Assembly: GCF_007829875.1 (NCBI RefSeq)
Contig: NZ_VIWV01000001.1
Span: 6,384,501-6,448,500, forward strand
Length of the DNA: 64,000 nucleotides
Source of the DNA: Streptomyces capillispiralis
GTDB lineage: Bacteria > Actinomycetota > Actinomycetes > Streptomycetales > Streptomycetaceae
Direction of reading: 5' to 3'
The notes under the pieces: model-generated
What the model saw: only the letters and a program-made list of their open reading frames with translations
Told to the model about the DNA's origin: nothing
Databases searched by the model: none
In this document: one piece after another, positions 33,441 to 42,243 of the stretch
Position numbering within the stretch: the stretch's first letter is position 1
Layout of the letters: every line of letters begins with the position of its first letter
Program-made: the position numbers and the translations under genes

Positions 33441-34874
33441 ATGCTGACCATCCTCGGCTTCACCATGATCGCGACCTTCCTGGTCCTGATCATGCTGAAG
33501 AAGATGTCGCCGATCGCGGCGCTCGTGCTGATCCCCGCGCTGTTCTGCGTGTTCGTCGGCAAGGGCGCACACCTCGGTGACTACGTCATCGACGGCGTGT
33601 CCACGCTCGCCCCCACCGCGGCGATGCTCATGTTCGCGATCGTCTACTTCGGGGTGATGATCGACGTCGGTCTCTTCGACCCGATCGTCCGCGGGATCCT
33701 GAGGTTCTGCAAAGCGGACCCGATGCGGATCGTCGTCGGCACCGCGGTGCTCGCCGCGATCGTGTCGCTGGACGGCGACGGGTCCACCACCTTCATGATC
33801 ACCGTCTCGGCGATGTATCCGCTGTACAAGCGCCTGAAGATGAGCCTGGTCGTGATGACGGGTGTCGCCGCCATGGCCAACGGCGTGATGAACACCCTGC
33901 CCTGGGGCGGCCCGACGGCCCGTGCGGCGACGGCGCTGAAGCTCGACGCCGGCGACATCTTCGTCCCGATGATCCCGGCCCTGCTGGTCGGTCTGCTGGG
34001 CGTCTTCTTCCTGGCGTACGTGCTGGGTCTGCGGGAGCGCAAGCGGCTGGGCGTGCTGACGCTGGACGAGGCGCTGGAGCAGGAGGAGGCCGAGGAGACG
34101 GAGACCGTGCTGGTCGGCGCGGGTTCCGGCACCGTTGCCGGTTCCGGTTCCGGTTCCGGTTTCGAGAAGGGCGCCCGCCCGGCCGGGGGTTCCGGTTCCG
34201 GTACGGACGCCGACGCGACCGAGGACGGCGGCTTCCAGGGACTCGACCCCCACCGCCCCACGCTGCGGCCCAAGCTCTACTGGTTCAACGCGCTGCTCAC
34301 GGTCGCCCTGCTCACCGCCATGATCACGGAACTGCTGCCGATCCCGGTGCTGTTCCTGCTCGGCGCCGCGATCGCGCTCACCGTCAACTTCCCGCACATC
34401 CCCGACCAGAAGGCCCGTATCGCGGCCCACGCCGACAACGTCCTGAACGTCTCCGGCATGGTCTTCGCCGCCGCCGTCTTCACCGGCGTCCTCCAGGGCA
34501 CCGGCATGGTCGACCACATGGCCAAGTGGCTGGTGGACATCATCCCGGACGCCATGGGCCCCCACATGGCCCTCGTCACCGGTGTGCTGAGCCTGCCGCT
34601 GACCTACTTCATGTCCAACGACGGCTTCTACTTCGGTGTCCTGCCCGTGCTCACAGAGGCCGGCGCGGCACACGGCGTCTCCCCGCTGGAGATGGCCCGC
34701 GCCTCCCTCGTCGGCCAGCCGCTGCACATGTCCAGCCCGCTCGTCCCCGCGGTGTACGTCCTCGTCGGCATGGCCAAGGTCGAATTCGGCGACCACACCC
34801 GGTTCGTGGTGAAGTGGGCCGCCCTCACCTGCCTCCTGATCCTCGGGGCCGGATTCCTGTTCGGCATCATCTAG
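33441..34874 (+). CDS. CitMHS-family metal-citrate:proton symporter
   Basis: 477 residues with about 12 helices. Family features: a first helix MLTILGFTMIATFLVLIML, SLDGDGSTTFMITVSAM (about 110-126), ANGVMNTLPWGGPTARAA, and late PLTYFMSNDGFYFGVLPVL with QPLHMSSPLVPA. CitMHS proteins import citrate complexed to Mg, Ca or Fe; the S. coelicolor relative SCO1710 was shown to carry metal-citrate (recalled). The middle cytosolic loop (about 205-270) is expanded by an acidic stretch and a Gly-Ser repeat. The 33308-33440 leader is AT-richer, with TTGTTAACG-type sequence probably holding the promoter. Confidence 0.93.
   Translation: MLTILGFTMIATFLVLIMLKKMSPIAALVLIPALFCVFVGKGAHLGDYVIDGVSTLAPTAAMLMFAIVYFGVMIDVGLFDPIVRGILRFCKADPMRIVVGTAVLAAIVSLDGDGSTTFMITVSAMYPLYKRLKMSLVVMTGVAAMANGVMNTLPWGGPTARAATALKLDAGDIFVPMIPALLVGLLGVFFLAYVLGLRERKRLGVLTLDEALEQEEAEETETVLVGAGSGTVAGSGSGSGFEKGARPAGGSGSGTDADATEDGGFQGLDPHRPTLRPKLYWFNALLTVALLTAMITELLPIPVLFLLGAAIALTVNFPHIPDQKARIAAHADNVLNVSGMVFAAAVFTGVLQGTGMVDHMAKWLVDIIPDAMGPHMALVTGVLSLPLTYFMSNDGFYFGVLPVLTEAGAAHGVSPLEMARASLVGQPLHMSSPLVPAVYVLVGMAKVEFGDHTRFVVKWAALTCLLILGAGFLFGII
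34122..34205 (+). repeat. GGTTCC hexamer repeats coding a Gly-Ser linker
   Basis: Four hexamers (GGTTCC x3 plus GGTTTC) run from 34140 to 34163 and two more at 34188-34199, with degenerate copies in front. They code Gly-Ser pairs inside the central loop of the citrate transporter. Use of GGT is unlike the GGC-rich surroundings, pointing to slippage expansion. Confidence 0.7.
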
Positions 34875-34935
34875 GTCCGGGGCACCCGGACATCCGGGTC
34901 CGGAACGTCCGGTACACCTCAGGGAGGACACGATC

Positions 34936-36192
34936 ATGGCGCCCGGTGGGAACCGCGGCTGGCTGCTCCGCCTCGTCATCGCCTTCACCTTCGCGCAGGG
35001 GGCGGTGTCGATGGCCCGGCCCGCCGTCTCCTACCGGGCGCTGGCGCTGGGGGCGGACGAGCGGGCGATCGGCGTGATCGCGGGGGTGTACGCGCTGCTT
35101 CCGCTGTTCGCCGCCGTACCGCTCGGCCGGCGCACCGACCACGGCCGGTGCGCGCCCCTGCTCCCGGTCGGCGTCGTCCTCATCTCCGGTGGCTGCGCGC
35201 TGAGCGGCATCGCCGGCTCGCTGTGGACGATGGCCCTGTGGAGCGGGGTGATGGGCCTCGGCCACCTGTGTTTCGTCATCGGCGCGCAGTCGCTCGTCGC
35301 CCGCCAGTCGGCGCCGCACGAACAGGACCGCAACTTCGGCCACTTCACCATCGGGGCGTCGCTCGGACAGCTGATCGGACCGGTCGCGGCGGGAGCGCTG
35401 ATCGGCGCGGACATGGCCCGCACCAGCGCGCTCGCCCTGCTGGTGGCGGGGGCGGGCGGTGCGGTGGCGCTGACGTCGCTGTGGCGCATAGAGCGGCCCG
35501 GGGCCCCGAAGTCCCGTACGGAACGGGGCGAACGGGTGCCGGTCCGCGGCATCCTGCGGTCCCGGGGCGTGCCCGCGGGCATCCTCATCAGCCTGGCGGT
35601 GCTGTCCGCGACCGACATCCTCACCGCCTACCTGCCCGTGGTCGGCGAGCACCGGGGCATCGACCCGGCCGTCATCGGCCTGCTGCTCAGCCTCCGCGCG
35701 GCGGCCACGATCGCCTGCCGGCTGGTGCTCACACCGCTGCTGCGGCTGCTCGGCCGCAAGGTGCTGCTGACCATGACCTGTCTGCTGGGGGCGCTGCTGT
35801 GCGCGGGCGTGGCGCTGCCGGTGCCGGTCTGGGCACTGGCGCTGGTCCTGGCGGTCCTCGGCTTCTGCCTGGGCGTCGGCCAGCCGCTGTCGATGACGAC
35901 GGTCGTCCAGGCCGCCCCCGCCGGGGCCCGCTCCACCGCCCTCGCCCTGCGCCTGACCGGCAACCGCCTGGGCCAGGTCGCGGCGCCCGCGTCGGCCGGC
36001 CTGATCGCCGGGGTCGCGGGCGTGGCCGCCCCGTTCGTGATGCTGGGCGTCCTGCTGTTCCTCTCCGCGGGCGTCGCCCTCCGCACCCCGTCGGGCCCGC
36101 CCGCCGGTCCGGACACCGGTCCGGACACCGGGGCCGGGCCGGCTGCCGGGTCGGACGCCGAGGCCCGGCCCCGGCGCGGTACGGCGCGGTAG
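34936..36192 (+). CDS. Major facilitator superfamily transporter
   Basis: 418 residues with 12 helices in two halves split by a basic loop near 190-215 (RPGAPKSRTERGERVPVRG). The start ATG 34936 has GGGAGGA upstream. MFS signature between helices 2 and 3 is seen in PLGRRTDHGR, and a helix-5 motif-C-like GASLGQLIGPVAAG suggests an exporter. The C-terminus is a Gly/Pro/Asp-rich tail (GPDTGPDTGAGPAAG). It lies 61 bp after the citrate transporter and may be co-transcribed. Substrate unknown. Confidence 0.9.
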   Translation: MAPGGNRGWLLRLVIAFTFAQGAVSMARPAVSYRALALGADERAIGVIAGVYALLPLFAAVPLGRRTDHGRCAPLLPVGVVLISGGCALSGIAGSLWTMALWSGVMGLGHLCFVIGAQSLVARQSAPHEQDRNFGHFTIGASLGQLIGPVAAGALIGADMARTSALALLVAGAGGAVALTSLWRIERPGAPKSRTERGERVPVRGILRSRGVPAGILISLAVLSATDILTAYLPVVGEHRGIDPAVIGLLLSLRAAATIACRLVLTPLLRLLGRKVLLTMTCLLGALLCAGVALPVPVWALALVLAVLGFCLGVGQPLSMTTVVQAAPAGARSTALALRLTGNRLGQVAAPASAGLIAGVAGVAAPFVMLGVLLFLSAGVALRTPSGPPAGPDTGPDTGAGPAAGSDAEARPRRGTAR

Positions 36193-36249
36193 CCGGTAGC
36201 CGGTGGCCGACGGGCGCGCCCCCGCGCGCGCCCGAGCGCCCCCAGCCTT

Positions 36250-36339
36250 GGCGATTCCGCGCCGCAGCGCCCGCGCCCCGGCGATTCCGCGCCGCAGCGC
36301 CCGCGCCCCGGCGATTCCGCGCCGCAGCGCCCGCGCCCC
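36250..36339. repeat. Three perfect 30-bp tandem repeats
   Basis: Units at 36250-36279, 36280-36309 and 36310-36339 are identical. Each begins GGCGATTCCGCGCCGCAGCG and ends CCCGCGCCCC. They lie in the 327-bp gap between the MFS and ABC ATPase genes. Being a multiple of 3, they keep frames open on both strands, but no gene with a start and ribosome site uses them. The rest of the gap (36340-36519) should hold the ABC ATPase promoter. Confidence 0.95.
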
Positions 36340-36519
36340 CCGCGCTGAACGTGGGCGTCCGTTTTCTCGCGGATCGGACGGTGCTGCCAAATTCCGCCCA
36401 TGTCTTCCCCCGGACGCCTACTTTCCGTTAGCTTCCGTGACTCACGCGCCCCGTACGACCCGCACGAGGCGTCCGACCGTGGAGCACCAGCGACCTGACG
36501 AGCCCCCGGGGGCAGCCTC

Positions 36520-37860
36520 ATGACACGCGCCATCTCCTTGCACGACGTGAGCAAGTCCTACTCGCGCGGCGTCCGCGTGGTGGACCGGCTGTCGCTGGAC
36601 ATCGCGCCGGGCGAGTTCCTCGTCCTGCTCGGCCCGTCCGGCTGCGGCAAGTCCACCGTGCTCCGGATGATCGCCGGACTGGAGGACATCGACGAGGGCC
36701 GCCTCTTCCTCGACGGCGAGCTGGGCAACGACCTGCCCCCGTCCGACCGGGACATGGCGATGGTGTTCCAGAACTTCGCCCTGTACCCGAGCATGACCAG
36801 CCGCGACAACATCGGTTTCCCGCTGCGCATCGAGGCACCCGGCACCGACCCCGCCCCGCGCGTGGACGCCACCGCCCGCATGCTCGGCATCGAGGACCTC
36901 CTCGACCGCTTCCCCGCCCAGCTCTCCGGCGGCGAGCGCCAGCGGGTCGCCATGGGCCGGGCCATCGCCCGCCACCCCTCCGCCTTCCTGATGGACGAGC
37001 CGCTGTCCAACCTCGACGCCAAGCTCCGCAACCGTCTGCGCGCCGAGATCTCCCAGCTCACCCGCGAGCTGGGCGTCACCACCGTCTACGTCACCCACGA
37101 CCAGTCCGAGGCGATGTCGCTCGGCGACCGCGTCGCCGTGCTGCGCGGCGGCGTCCTCCAGCAGGTCGGCACCCCGCGCGCGGTGTACTCCCTGCCGGGC
37201 AACGTCTTCGTCGCCGCCTTCATCGGCACCCCGCGCATCAACCTGCTGCGCGGTCTGGTCCGCGCCCCGCTGGACGGCGCGATGACCATCAGCCTGGGCA
37301 AGCAGTTCCTCCGGCTGCCCGAACCGCTCTCCCTGGACCACCAGTTGCTGCGGGTGCAGCAGGGCCGCGAGGTCATCGTGGGCCTGCGCTCCGAGGCCGT
37401 CCGGATCGCCAAGCCCGCCGCCGCCCGCCCCGGCGAGGTCGTGCTCACCGGCCTGGTGGAGCACCTGGAGTTCCAGGGCCACGAGGTCCTGGTCCACTTC
37501 GACACCGGCTCCCGCCCCGCCGTCGTACCCGAGCTGGAGGCCCCGCGTCCGCGCCCCGGCCGCCCGGCCCGGCGCCGCCGCCGCGACGGCACGGTCCTGG
37601 GCCGCCTGCGGGAGCGGGCGGGCGCCCTGCGGGCCGGGCCCGTGGTGGCCCTGGACGACCCCGAGCAGGACGGGCCGCAGCCGGCCGCCGCGGAGCCACG
37701 GGTCCCCGGTGACCTCATCGTCCGCACCACCCCCGACATCCGTCTGCGGCACGGCATGCAGGTCCCGCTCCTCGTCGATCTGGCCCACCTCTTCGTCTTC
37801 GACCGGAACGGCGAACGGATCTGCCCGAACCCGGCGCGGCTGCCCGACCTGGAGGAGTGA
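36520..37860 (+). CDS. ABC transporter ATPase, carbohydrate (MalK/UgpC/MsiK) type, orphan
   Basis: 446 residues. Walker A GPSGCGKST (about 40-48), Q-loop VFQNFALYPSMT, signature LSGGERQRVAMGRA (about 140-153), Walker B AFLMDEPLSNLDAKLR and H-loop VTHDQSEAMSLGD are intact. The TOBE-containing regulatory domain (about 240-446) is interrupted near 335-395 by a Pro/Arg/Gly-rich insert, making the protein longer than the usual 370-380. No permease or binding protein is nearby. Streptomyces use a shared ATPase (MsiK) for many sugar importers, so this may energise remote permeases. It was probably cut off from its own partners (inference). Confidence 0.9.
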   Translation: MTRAISLHDVSKSYSRGVRVVDRLSLDIAPGEFLVLLGPSGCGKSTVLRMIAGLEDIDEGRLFLDGELGNDLPPSDRDMAMVFQNFALYPSMTSRDNIGFPLRIEAPGTDPAPRVDATARMLGIEDLLDRFPAQLSGGERQRVAMGRAIARHPSAFLMDEPLSNLDAKLRNRLRAEISQLTRELGVTTVYVTHDQSEAMSLGDRVAVLRGGVLQQVGTPRAVYSLPGNVFVAAFIGTPRINLLRGLVRAPLDGAMTISLGKQFLRLPEPLSLDHQLLRVQQGREVIVGLRSEAVRIAKPAAARPGEVVLTGLVEHLEFQGHEVLVHFDTGSRPAVVPELEAPRPRPGRPARRRRRDGTVLGRLRERAGALRAGPVVALDDPEQDGPQPAAAEPRVPGDLIVRTTPDIRLRHGMQVPLLVDLAHLFVFDRNGERICPNPARLPDLEE

Positions 37861-37892
37861 CCCGACGCGCGCACACCCCCTCTGGCGCCGAA

Positions 37893-37911
37893 AAACTAAC
37901 ATCGCTAGTTT
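37893..37911. promoter_or_regulatory. AAACTARC operator before the aldehyde dehydrogenase gene
   Basis: AAACTAACATCGCTAGTTT, a near-perfect palindrome 39 bp before the ATG. The same element, AAACTAGCAGTGCTAATTT, stands between a TetR and an acyl-CoA dehydrogenase gene at 42953-42971. AT-rich palindromes of this kind are striking in this GC-rich DNA. Confidence 0.75.
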
Positions 37912-37949
37912 AGGAGTGGCAGACGACGCCCCGTCCCGGAGGAAGCGCG

Positions 37950-39338
37950 ATGAAGGCATACGACGGCATGTACATCGACGGCGCCTGGCGCCCCGCCGCG
38001 GGACCGGACGTGATCGAGGTCGTGAACCCGGCCGACGAGCAGGTGATCGCCACCGTCCCCGCCGGCACCGTGGAGGACGTCGACGCCGCCGTACGCGCCG
38101 CCCGTGCCGCCCTCCCCGCCTGGGCCGCCACCCCGCCCGCCGAGCGCGCCGCCCGCCTCGCCACCCTCCGGGACGTCCTGACGGCCCGCCGGGACGAGAT
38201 CGCCGAGACGGTGACCGCCGAACTCGGCGCGCCCCTCAAGCTCTCCCAGACCGTCCACGCCGGCGTGCCGATCGCCGTGGCGGGTTCGTACGCCGAGCTG
38301 GCGGCGGCGTACGCCTTCGAGGAGCGGACCGGCAACTCGACGGTCCTGCACGAGCCGGTCGGCGTGGTCGGCGCGATCACCCCCTGGAACTACCCGCTGC
38401 ACCAGATCGTCGCCAAGGCCGCCCCCGCCCTCGCGGCCGGCTGCACCGTCGTCGTCAAGCCCGCCGAGGACACCCCGCTGGTCGCCCGGCTCTTCGCCGA
38501 GGCCGTGCACGAGGCCGGCATCCCGGCCGGCGTGTTCAACCTCGTCACCGGCCTCGGCCCGGTGGCCGGGCAGGCCCTCGCCGAACACCCGGGCGTCGAC
38601 CTGGTCTCCTTCACCGGCTCCACCGCCGTCGGCCGCCGCATCGGCGCCCTCGCCTCCGGCATGGTGAAGAGGGTCGCCCTCGAACTCGGCGGCAAGTCCG
38701 CCAACGTCATCCTGCCCAGCGCCGACCTGGCCCGCGCCGTCAACGTCGGCGTCGCCAACGTCATGTCCAACTCCGGCCAGACCTGCAGCGCCTGGACCCG
38801 CATGCTGGTCCACCGCGACCGCTACGACGAGGCCGTGGAACTCGCCGCGGCCGCCGCCGCCAAGTACGGCGACCGCATCGGCCCGCTCGTCAACGCCCGC
38901 CAGCAGGAACGCGTACGCGGCTACATCGAGAAGGGCGTCGCCGAGGGCGCCCGCCTCGTCGCGGGCGGCCCCGACTCCCCGCACGCCCGCGGCTACCACG
39001 TCAGCCCCACCGTCTTCGCCGACGTCACCCCGGAGATGACCATCGCCCAGGAGGAGATCTTCGGCCCGGTCCTGTCGATCCTGCGCTACGAGGACGAGGA
39101 CGACGCCCTGCGCATCGCCAACGGCACCGTGTACGGCCTGGCCGGCGCGGTCTGGGCGGGCGACGAGGCGGAGGCGGTGGCGTTCGCCCGCCGCATGGAG
39201 ACCGGCCAGGTCGACATCAACGGCGGCCGCTTCAACCCCCTCGCGCCGTTCGGCGGTTACAAGCAGTCCGGTGTGGGCCGCGAACTCGGCGTGCACGGCC
39301 TGACCGAGTACCTCCAGACCAAGTCCCTCCAGTTCTAG
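37950..39338 (+). CDS. NAD(P)-dependent aldehyde dehydrogenase
   Basis: 462 residues with a GGAGGAAGCG site upstream. ALDH motifs: ITPWNYPLHQIVAK (Rossmann, about 140), KPAEDTP, FTGSTAVGR (about 222-230), catalytic Glu in LELGGKSA (about 245-252), catalytic Cys in NSGQTCSA (about 275-282) and EEIFGPVLS. It oxidises an aldehyde to the acid. The alcohol dehydrogenase gene follows after 16 bp, so together they could run alcohol to acid. The shared palindrome suggests that the TetR at 42.3-42.9 kb controls it along with an acyl-CoA dehydrogenase, giving a route from alcohol to acyl-CoA oxidation. Confidence 0.95.
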   Translation: MKAYDGMYIDGAWRPAAGPDVIEVVNPADEQVIATVPAGTVEDVDAAVRAARAALPAWAATPPAERAARLATLRDVLTARRDEIAETVTAELGAPLKLSQTVHAGVPIAVAGSYAELAAAYAFEERTGNSTVLHEPVGVVGAITPWNYPLHQIVAKAAPALAAGCTVVVKPAEDTPLVARLFAEAVHEAGIPAGVFNLVTGLGPVAGQALAEHPGVDLVSFTGSTAVGRRIGALASGMVKRVALELGGKSANVILPSADLARAVNVGVANVMSNSGQTCSAWTRMLVHRDRYDEAVELAAAAAAKYGDRIGPLVNARQQERVRGYIEKGVAEGARLVAGGPDSPHARGYHVSPTVFADVTPEMTIAQEEIFGPVLSILRYEDEDDALRIANGTVYGLAGAVWAGDEAEAVAFARRMETGQVDINGGRFNPLAPFGGYKQSGVGRELGVHGLTEYLQTKSLQF

Positions 39339-39354
39339 GGGAGTCGAATCCGCC

Positions 39355-40440
39355 ATGGCCGTACGTGCCGCCGTCCTGCCCGCCGTCGGTGCCCCGCTGG
39401 AGATCACCGGGATCGACCTGCCCGAACCCGGCCCCGGCCGGGTCCGGGTCCGGCTCGCCGCCGCCGGGGTCTGCCACTCCGACCTGTCCCTGTCCAACGG
39501 CACCATGCGCCTGCCGGTCCCGGCCGTCCTCGGCCACGAGGGCGCCGGCACGGTCGTCGCCGTCGGCGAGGGCGTCACCCATGTCGCGCCCGGTGACGGC
39601 GTGGTCCTCAACTGGGCCCCGTCCTGCGGCGCCTGCCCCGCCTGCGCGCGCGGCGAGGTCTGGCTGTGCGCGGACGCCCTGGCCGGCGCCGCCGAGGTGC
39701 ACGCCCGCCGCGCCGACGACGGCACCGACCTGTACCCCGGCCTCAACGTCGCCGCGTTCGCCGAGGAGACGGTGGTGGCCGCCTCCTGCGTGCTGCCCGC
39801 ACCGGACGGCGTCCCGCTGGCCGACGCCGCGCTGCTCGGCTGCGCCGTCCTCACCGGCTACGGCGCGGTCCACCACTCCGCCCGGGTCCGGCGGGGCGAG
39901 ACGGTCGCGGTCTTCGGCGTCGGGGGAGTGGGCCTGGCCGCCCTCCAGTCCGCCCGGATCGCGGGCGCGTCGAAGATCGTCGCGGTCGACGTCTCCCCGG
40001 CGAAGGAGGAGCTCGCACGGTCCGCTGGCGCCACCGACTACCTGGTCGCCTCCGACACCACCGCCCGCGAGATCCGCGCCCTCACCGGCAAGGAGGGCGT
40101 GGACGTCGCCGTCGAGTGCGTCGGCCGGGCGACCACCATCCGTACGGCCTGGGAGTCCACCCGGCGCGGCGGACGCACCACGGTCGTCGGCATCGGCGGC
40201 AAGGACCAGCAGGTCACCTTCAACGCCCTGGAGATCTTCCACTGGGGCAGGACCCTGTCCGGCTGCGTCTACGGCAACTCCGACCCCGCCCGCGACCTCC
40301 CGGTGCTCGCCGACCACGTCAGGGCCGGCCGCCTCGACCTGGGCGCCCTGGTCACCGAGCGGATCACCCTGGACGGCGTCCCGGCCGCCCTCGACACCAT
40401 GCCGGCCGGCAAGGGCGGACGGGCACTGGTGATCTTCTAG
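39355..40440 (+). CDS. Zinc-dependent medium-chain alcohol dehydrogenase
   Basis: 361 residues. Catalytic zinc ligands Cys and His in AAGVCHSDL (Cys38) and GHEGAG (His59). The structural zinc cluster is SCGACPACARGEVWLC (about 90-105). The Rossmann motif VFGVGGVGLAAL is at about 184-195, followed by DVSPAKEELARSAGATDYL. Layout matches class III-like/NDMA-type alcohol dehydrogenases (mycothiol or aryl-alcohol group). It is coupled to the aldehyde dehydrogenase gene (16-bp gap) and probably shares its promoter. A strong terminator follows at 40460-40507. Confidence 0.93.
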   Translation: MAVRAAVLPAVGAPLEITGIDLPEPGPGRVRVRLAAAGVCHSDLSLSNGTMRLPVPAVLGHEGAGTVVAVGEGVTHVAPGDGVVLNWAPSCGACPACARGEVWLCADALAGAAEVHARRADDGTDLYPGLNVAAFAEETVVAASCVLPAPDGVPLADAALLGCAVLTGYGAVHHSARVRRGETVAVFGVGGVGLAALQSARIAGASKIVAVDVSPAKEELARSAGATDYLVASDTTAREIRALTGKEGVDVAVECVGRATTIRTAWESTRRGGRTTVVGIGGKDQQVTFNALEIFHWGRTLSGCVYGNSDPARDLPVLADHVRAGRLDLGALVTERITLDGVPAALDTMPAGKGGRALVIF

Positions 40441-40459
40441 CCCGTCCCGCACCGGCCGC

Positions 40460-40507
40460 CCCGGACCGGGCCCGGCGGCTCACGCCGAGTCCCGGGCCCG
40501 GTCCGGG
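40460..40507. terminator. Bidirectional terminator between alcohol dehydrogenase and EamA genes
   Basis: Arms at 40460-40475 and 40492-40507 pair perfectly over 16 bp (CCGGACCGGGCCCGG core), loop 16 nt. The hairpin covers the end of the EamA gene and lies 20 bp after the dehydrogenase stop. Confidence 0.8.
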
Positions 40508-41454
40508 CGCGGCTCCCCGGCCCCCCGCCGCGGAGCCGCGGCCGCCGCCTCGGCCCGGGACCGCGACACCGCCACACCCGCGAGACACAGGGCGCCGCCC
40601 ACCAGGGTGAGCGGGCCCGGTACCTCGCCGAGCGCCAGCCACGACATCAGCACCACCAGGGCGGGCACCGCGTACGTCGTCGCCCCCATCCGCCCGGCGG
40701 TCGTCCGGGCCAGGGCGTAGGCCCAGGTGGTGAACGCCAGGGCGGTCGGAAAGACGCCCAGGTAGACCATGTTGAGCGTGGCGGACACGGGTGCGTCGGC
40801 GACCTCACCGGCCAGCTGCCCGGCGAACGGCAGACAGGCCACCGCCCCCACCAGACAGCCGTACGTCGTCACCTGGAGCGGGCTCGCCGCGCTCAGCGCC
40901 GGCTTCTGCGCGACGACCCCGGCCGCGTACGCCACCGCCGCCAGCAGGCAGAGCACCACGCCGAGCACCGAGGACCCGCCCTCGCCGGACATCGACAGCC
41001 CGACCGTCACCGCGCCGGCGAACGACACGGCCATGCCCGCCAGCAGCCGCGGCGGCAGCGCGTCCCCGAACAGCCGGGCGCCGAGCAGGGCGATGAGGAT
41101 CGGCCCCACGTTCACCACCAGCGCGGCCGTCCCGGCGTCGACCTGCTGCTCGCCCCAGTTGAGGGCCACCATGTAGAACCCGAACCACAGCAGCCCCGAG
41201 ACCAGGATCCCCCGCCAGGCCGCCCTGGGGGGCAGCCCTTCCCGCCGCAGCAGGCAGATCGCGCCCAGCGTCAGCGCCCCGGCCAGCAGCCGCCCGAGGG
41301 CGAGCGCCCCCGGCGAGTACGCGGTCCCGGCGCTGCGGATGGACACGAAGGCGGAGGCCCACAGCACGACGGTGACGCCGGCCGCGCAGGCCGCCGTCAC
41401 GTCCGCGCGACGGCCGGGATCGGGGGTGGAGAGGCGCATCATGCTCCAGAACAT
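40480..41454 (-). CDS. EamA/DMT-family transporter
   Basis: 324 residues if started at ATG 41454; ATG 41442 or 41439 have a closer GGAG and may be the real start. Ten helices in two EamA repeats: the first from about 20 (VTVVLWASAFVSIRS) to 150, the second from about 165 (SVLGVVLCLLAAVAYAAGVVAQKPAL) to 300, with VPALVVLMSWLALGEVP before the last helix. DMT proteins export metabolites or drugs. An ArsR-family gene lies 59 bp upstream in the same direction and probably regulates it. Substrate unknown. Confidence 0.92.
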   Translation of the reverse strand: MFWSMMRLSTPDPGRRADVTAACAAGVTVVLWASAFVSIRSAGTAYSPGALALGRLLAGALTLGAICLLRREGLPPRAAWRGILVSGLLWFGFYMVALNWGEQQVDAGTAALVVNVGPILIALLGARLFGDALPPRLLAGMAVSFAGAVTVGLSMSGEGGSSVLGVVLCLLAAVAYAAGVVAQKPALSAASPLQVTTYGCLVGAVACLPFAGQLAGEVADAPVSATLNMVYLGVFPTALAFTTWAYALARTTAGRMGATTYAVPALVVLMSWLALGEVPGPLTLVGGALCLAGVAVSRSRAEAAAAAPRRGAGEPRPDRARDSA

Positions 41455-41513
41455 AGGAAGGGGAGAGGCCGGGACGCTCGCGGTTTCCGGACGGGGGCCT
41501 GCTGACCCGCCGC

Positions 41514-42224
41514 TCACCGCAGCGCCTCCGCCTCGATGCCCAGCAGGTCGTGGAGCGCGTGTGCGCCCGTCTCCGTCACCTTCACCGCCCGCTCCGAGCC
41601 GATGCGCACGCACCACCGTGCCCCGAGGGCGTGCCCGCACAGGGCGGCGCCCGCCACCCCGGCGAGGTGGGGGCGGCGTTCCGTCCAGTCCAGGCAGGCG
41701 CGGGCCAGCGGGCGGCGGCCGCGCAGGTCGAGGGCGATCCCGGCGGCACCGAACCAGCGCAGTCCCGCGTCGGTGAGCGCGAACCCGGTGTCCTGGCGCA
41801 GCAGCCCCCGCGCCGTGAGCGCGTCGGTGAGAGCGATGCCGAGCCGTCCGGCGAGATGGTCGTAACAGGTGCGGCCCCGGGCCATCGCCGACCCGGCGCC
41901 CGCCTGCCGCAGCGTGCGCGGGCGTTCGGCGGCGCCCGGGGCGACCTGCGCCGCCAGGTCCTCCACCAGCTGCGCGACCCGGGTGCCGGCCAGCCGCACG
42001 TACCGGTGCCGCCCTTGCCGTTCCTCGGCCAGCAGTCCGCCCGCGACCAGCTTGCCCAGGTGCTCGCTCAGCGTGGAGGCGGCGACGCCGCAGTGCCGGG
42101 CCAGCTCGCCCGCGGTCCAGGCCCGGCCGTCCAGCAGGGCCAGCAGACACGCGGCCCGGGTCTCGTCGGCGGCCAGCGCGGCGAGCCGGGCCAGCCCCGC
42201 CGCCCGGGGGTCCTTGGTGCTCAT
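41514..42224 (-). CDS. ArsR-family transcriptional regulator with C-terminal extension
   Basis: 236 residues from ATG 42224 (CTGGGGGAC site); the frame is open to 42236. The winged helix is at about 15-85 (AALAADETRAACLLALLDGRAWTAGELARHCGVAASTLSEHLGKLVAGGLLAEERQGRHRYVRLAG). The C-terminal 140 residues form the YdfF-type sensory region with CYDHLAGRLG, DTGFALTDAGLRWF and ACLDWTERRPHLAGVAGAALC. Several Cys in this part may sense an electrophile or metal. An 11-bp inverted repeat 20 bp upstream (42244-42271) is the likely operator. It should control itself and the EamA exporter. Confidence 0.9.
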   Translation of the reverse strand: MSTKDPRAAGLARLAALAADETRAACLLALLDGRAWTAGELARHCGVAASTLSEHLGKLVAGGLLAEERQGRHRYVRLAGTRVAQLVEDLAAQVAPGAAERPRTLRQAGAGSAMARGRTCYDHLAGRLGIALTDALTARGLLRQDTGFALTDAGLRWFGAAGIALDLRGRRPLARACLDWTERRPHLAGVAGAALCGHALGARWCVRIGSERAVKVTETGAHALHDLLGIEAEALR

Positions 42225-42243
42225 GTCCCCCAGCATGCGGCAG

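Noticed and set aside
36250..36339. 30-bp tandem repeat as a CRISPR array
   Set aside because: The units are directly adjacent with no spacers and no cas genes are present.
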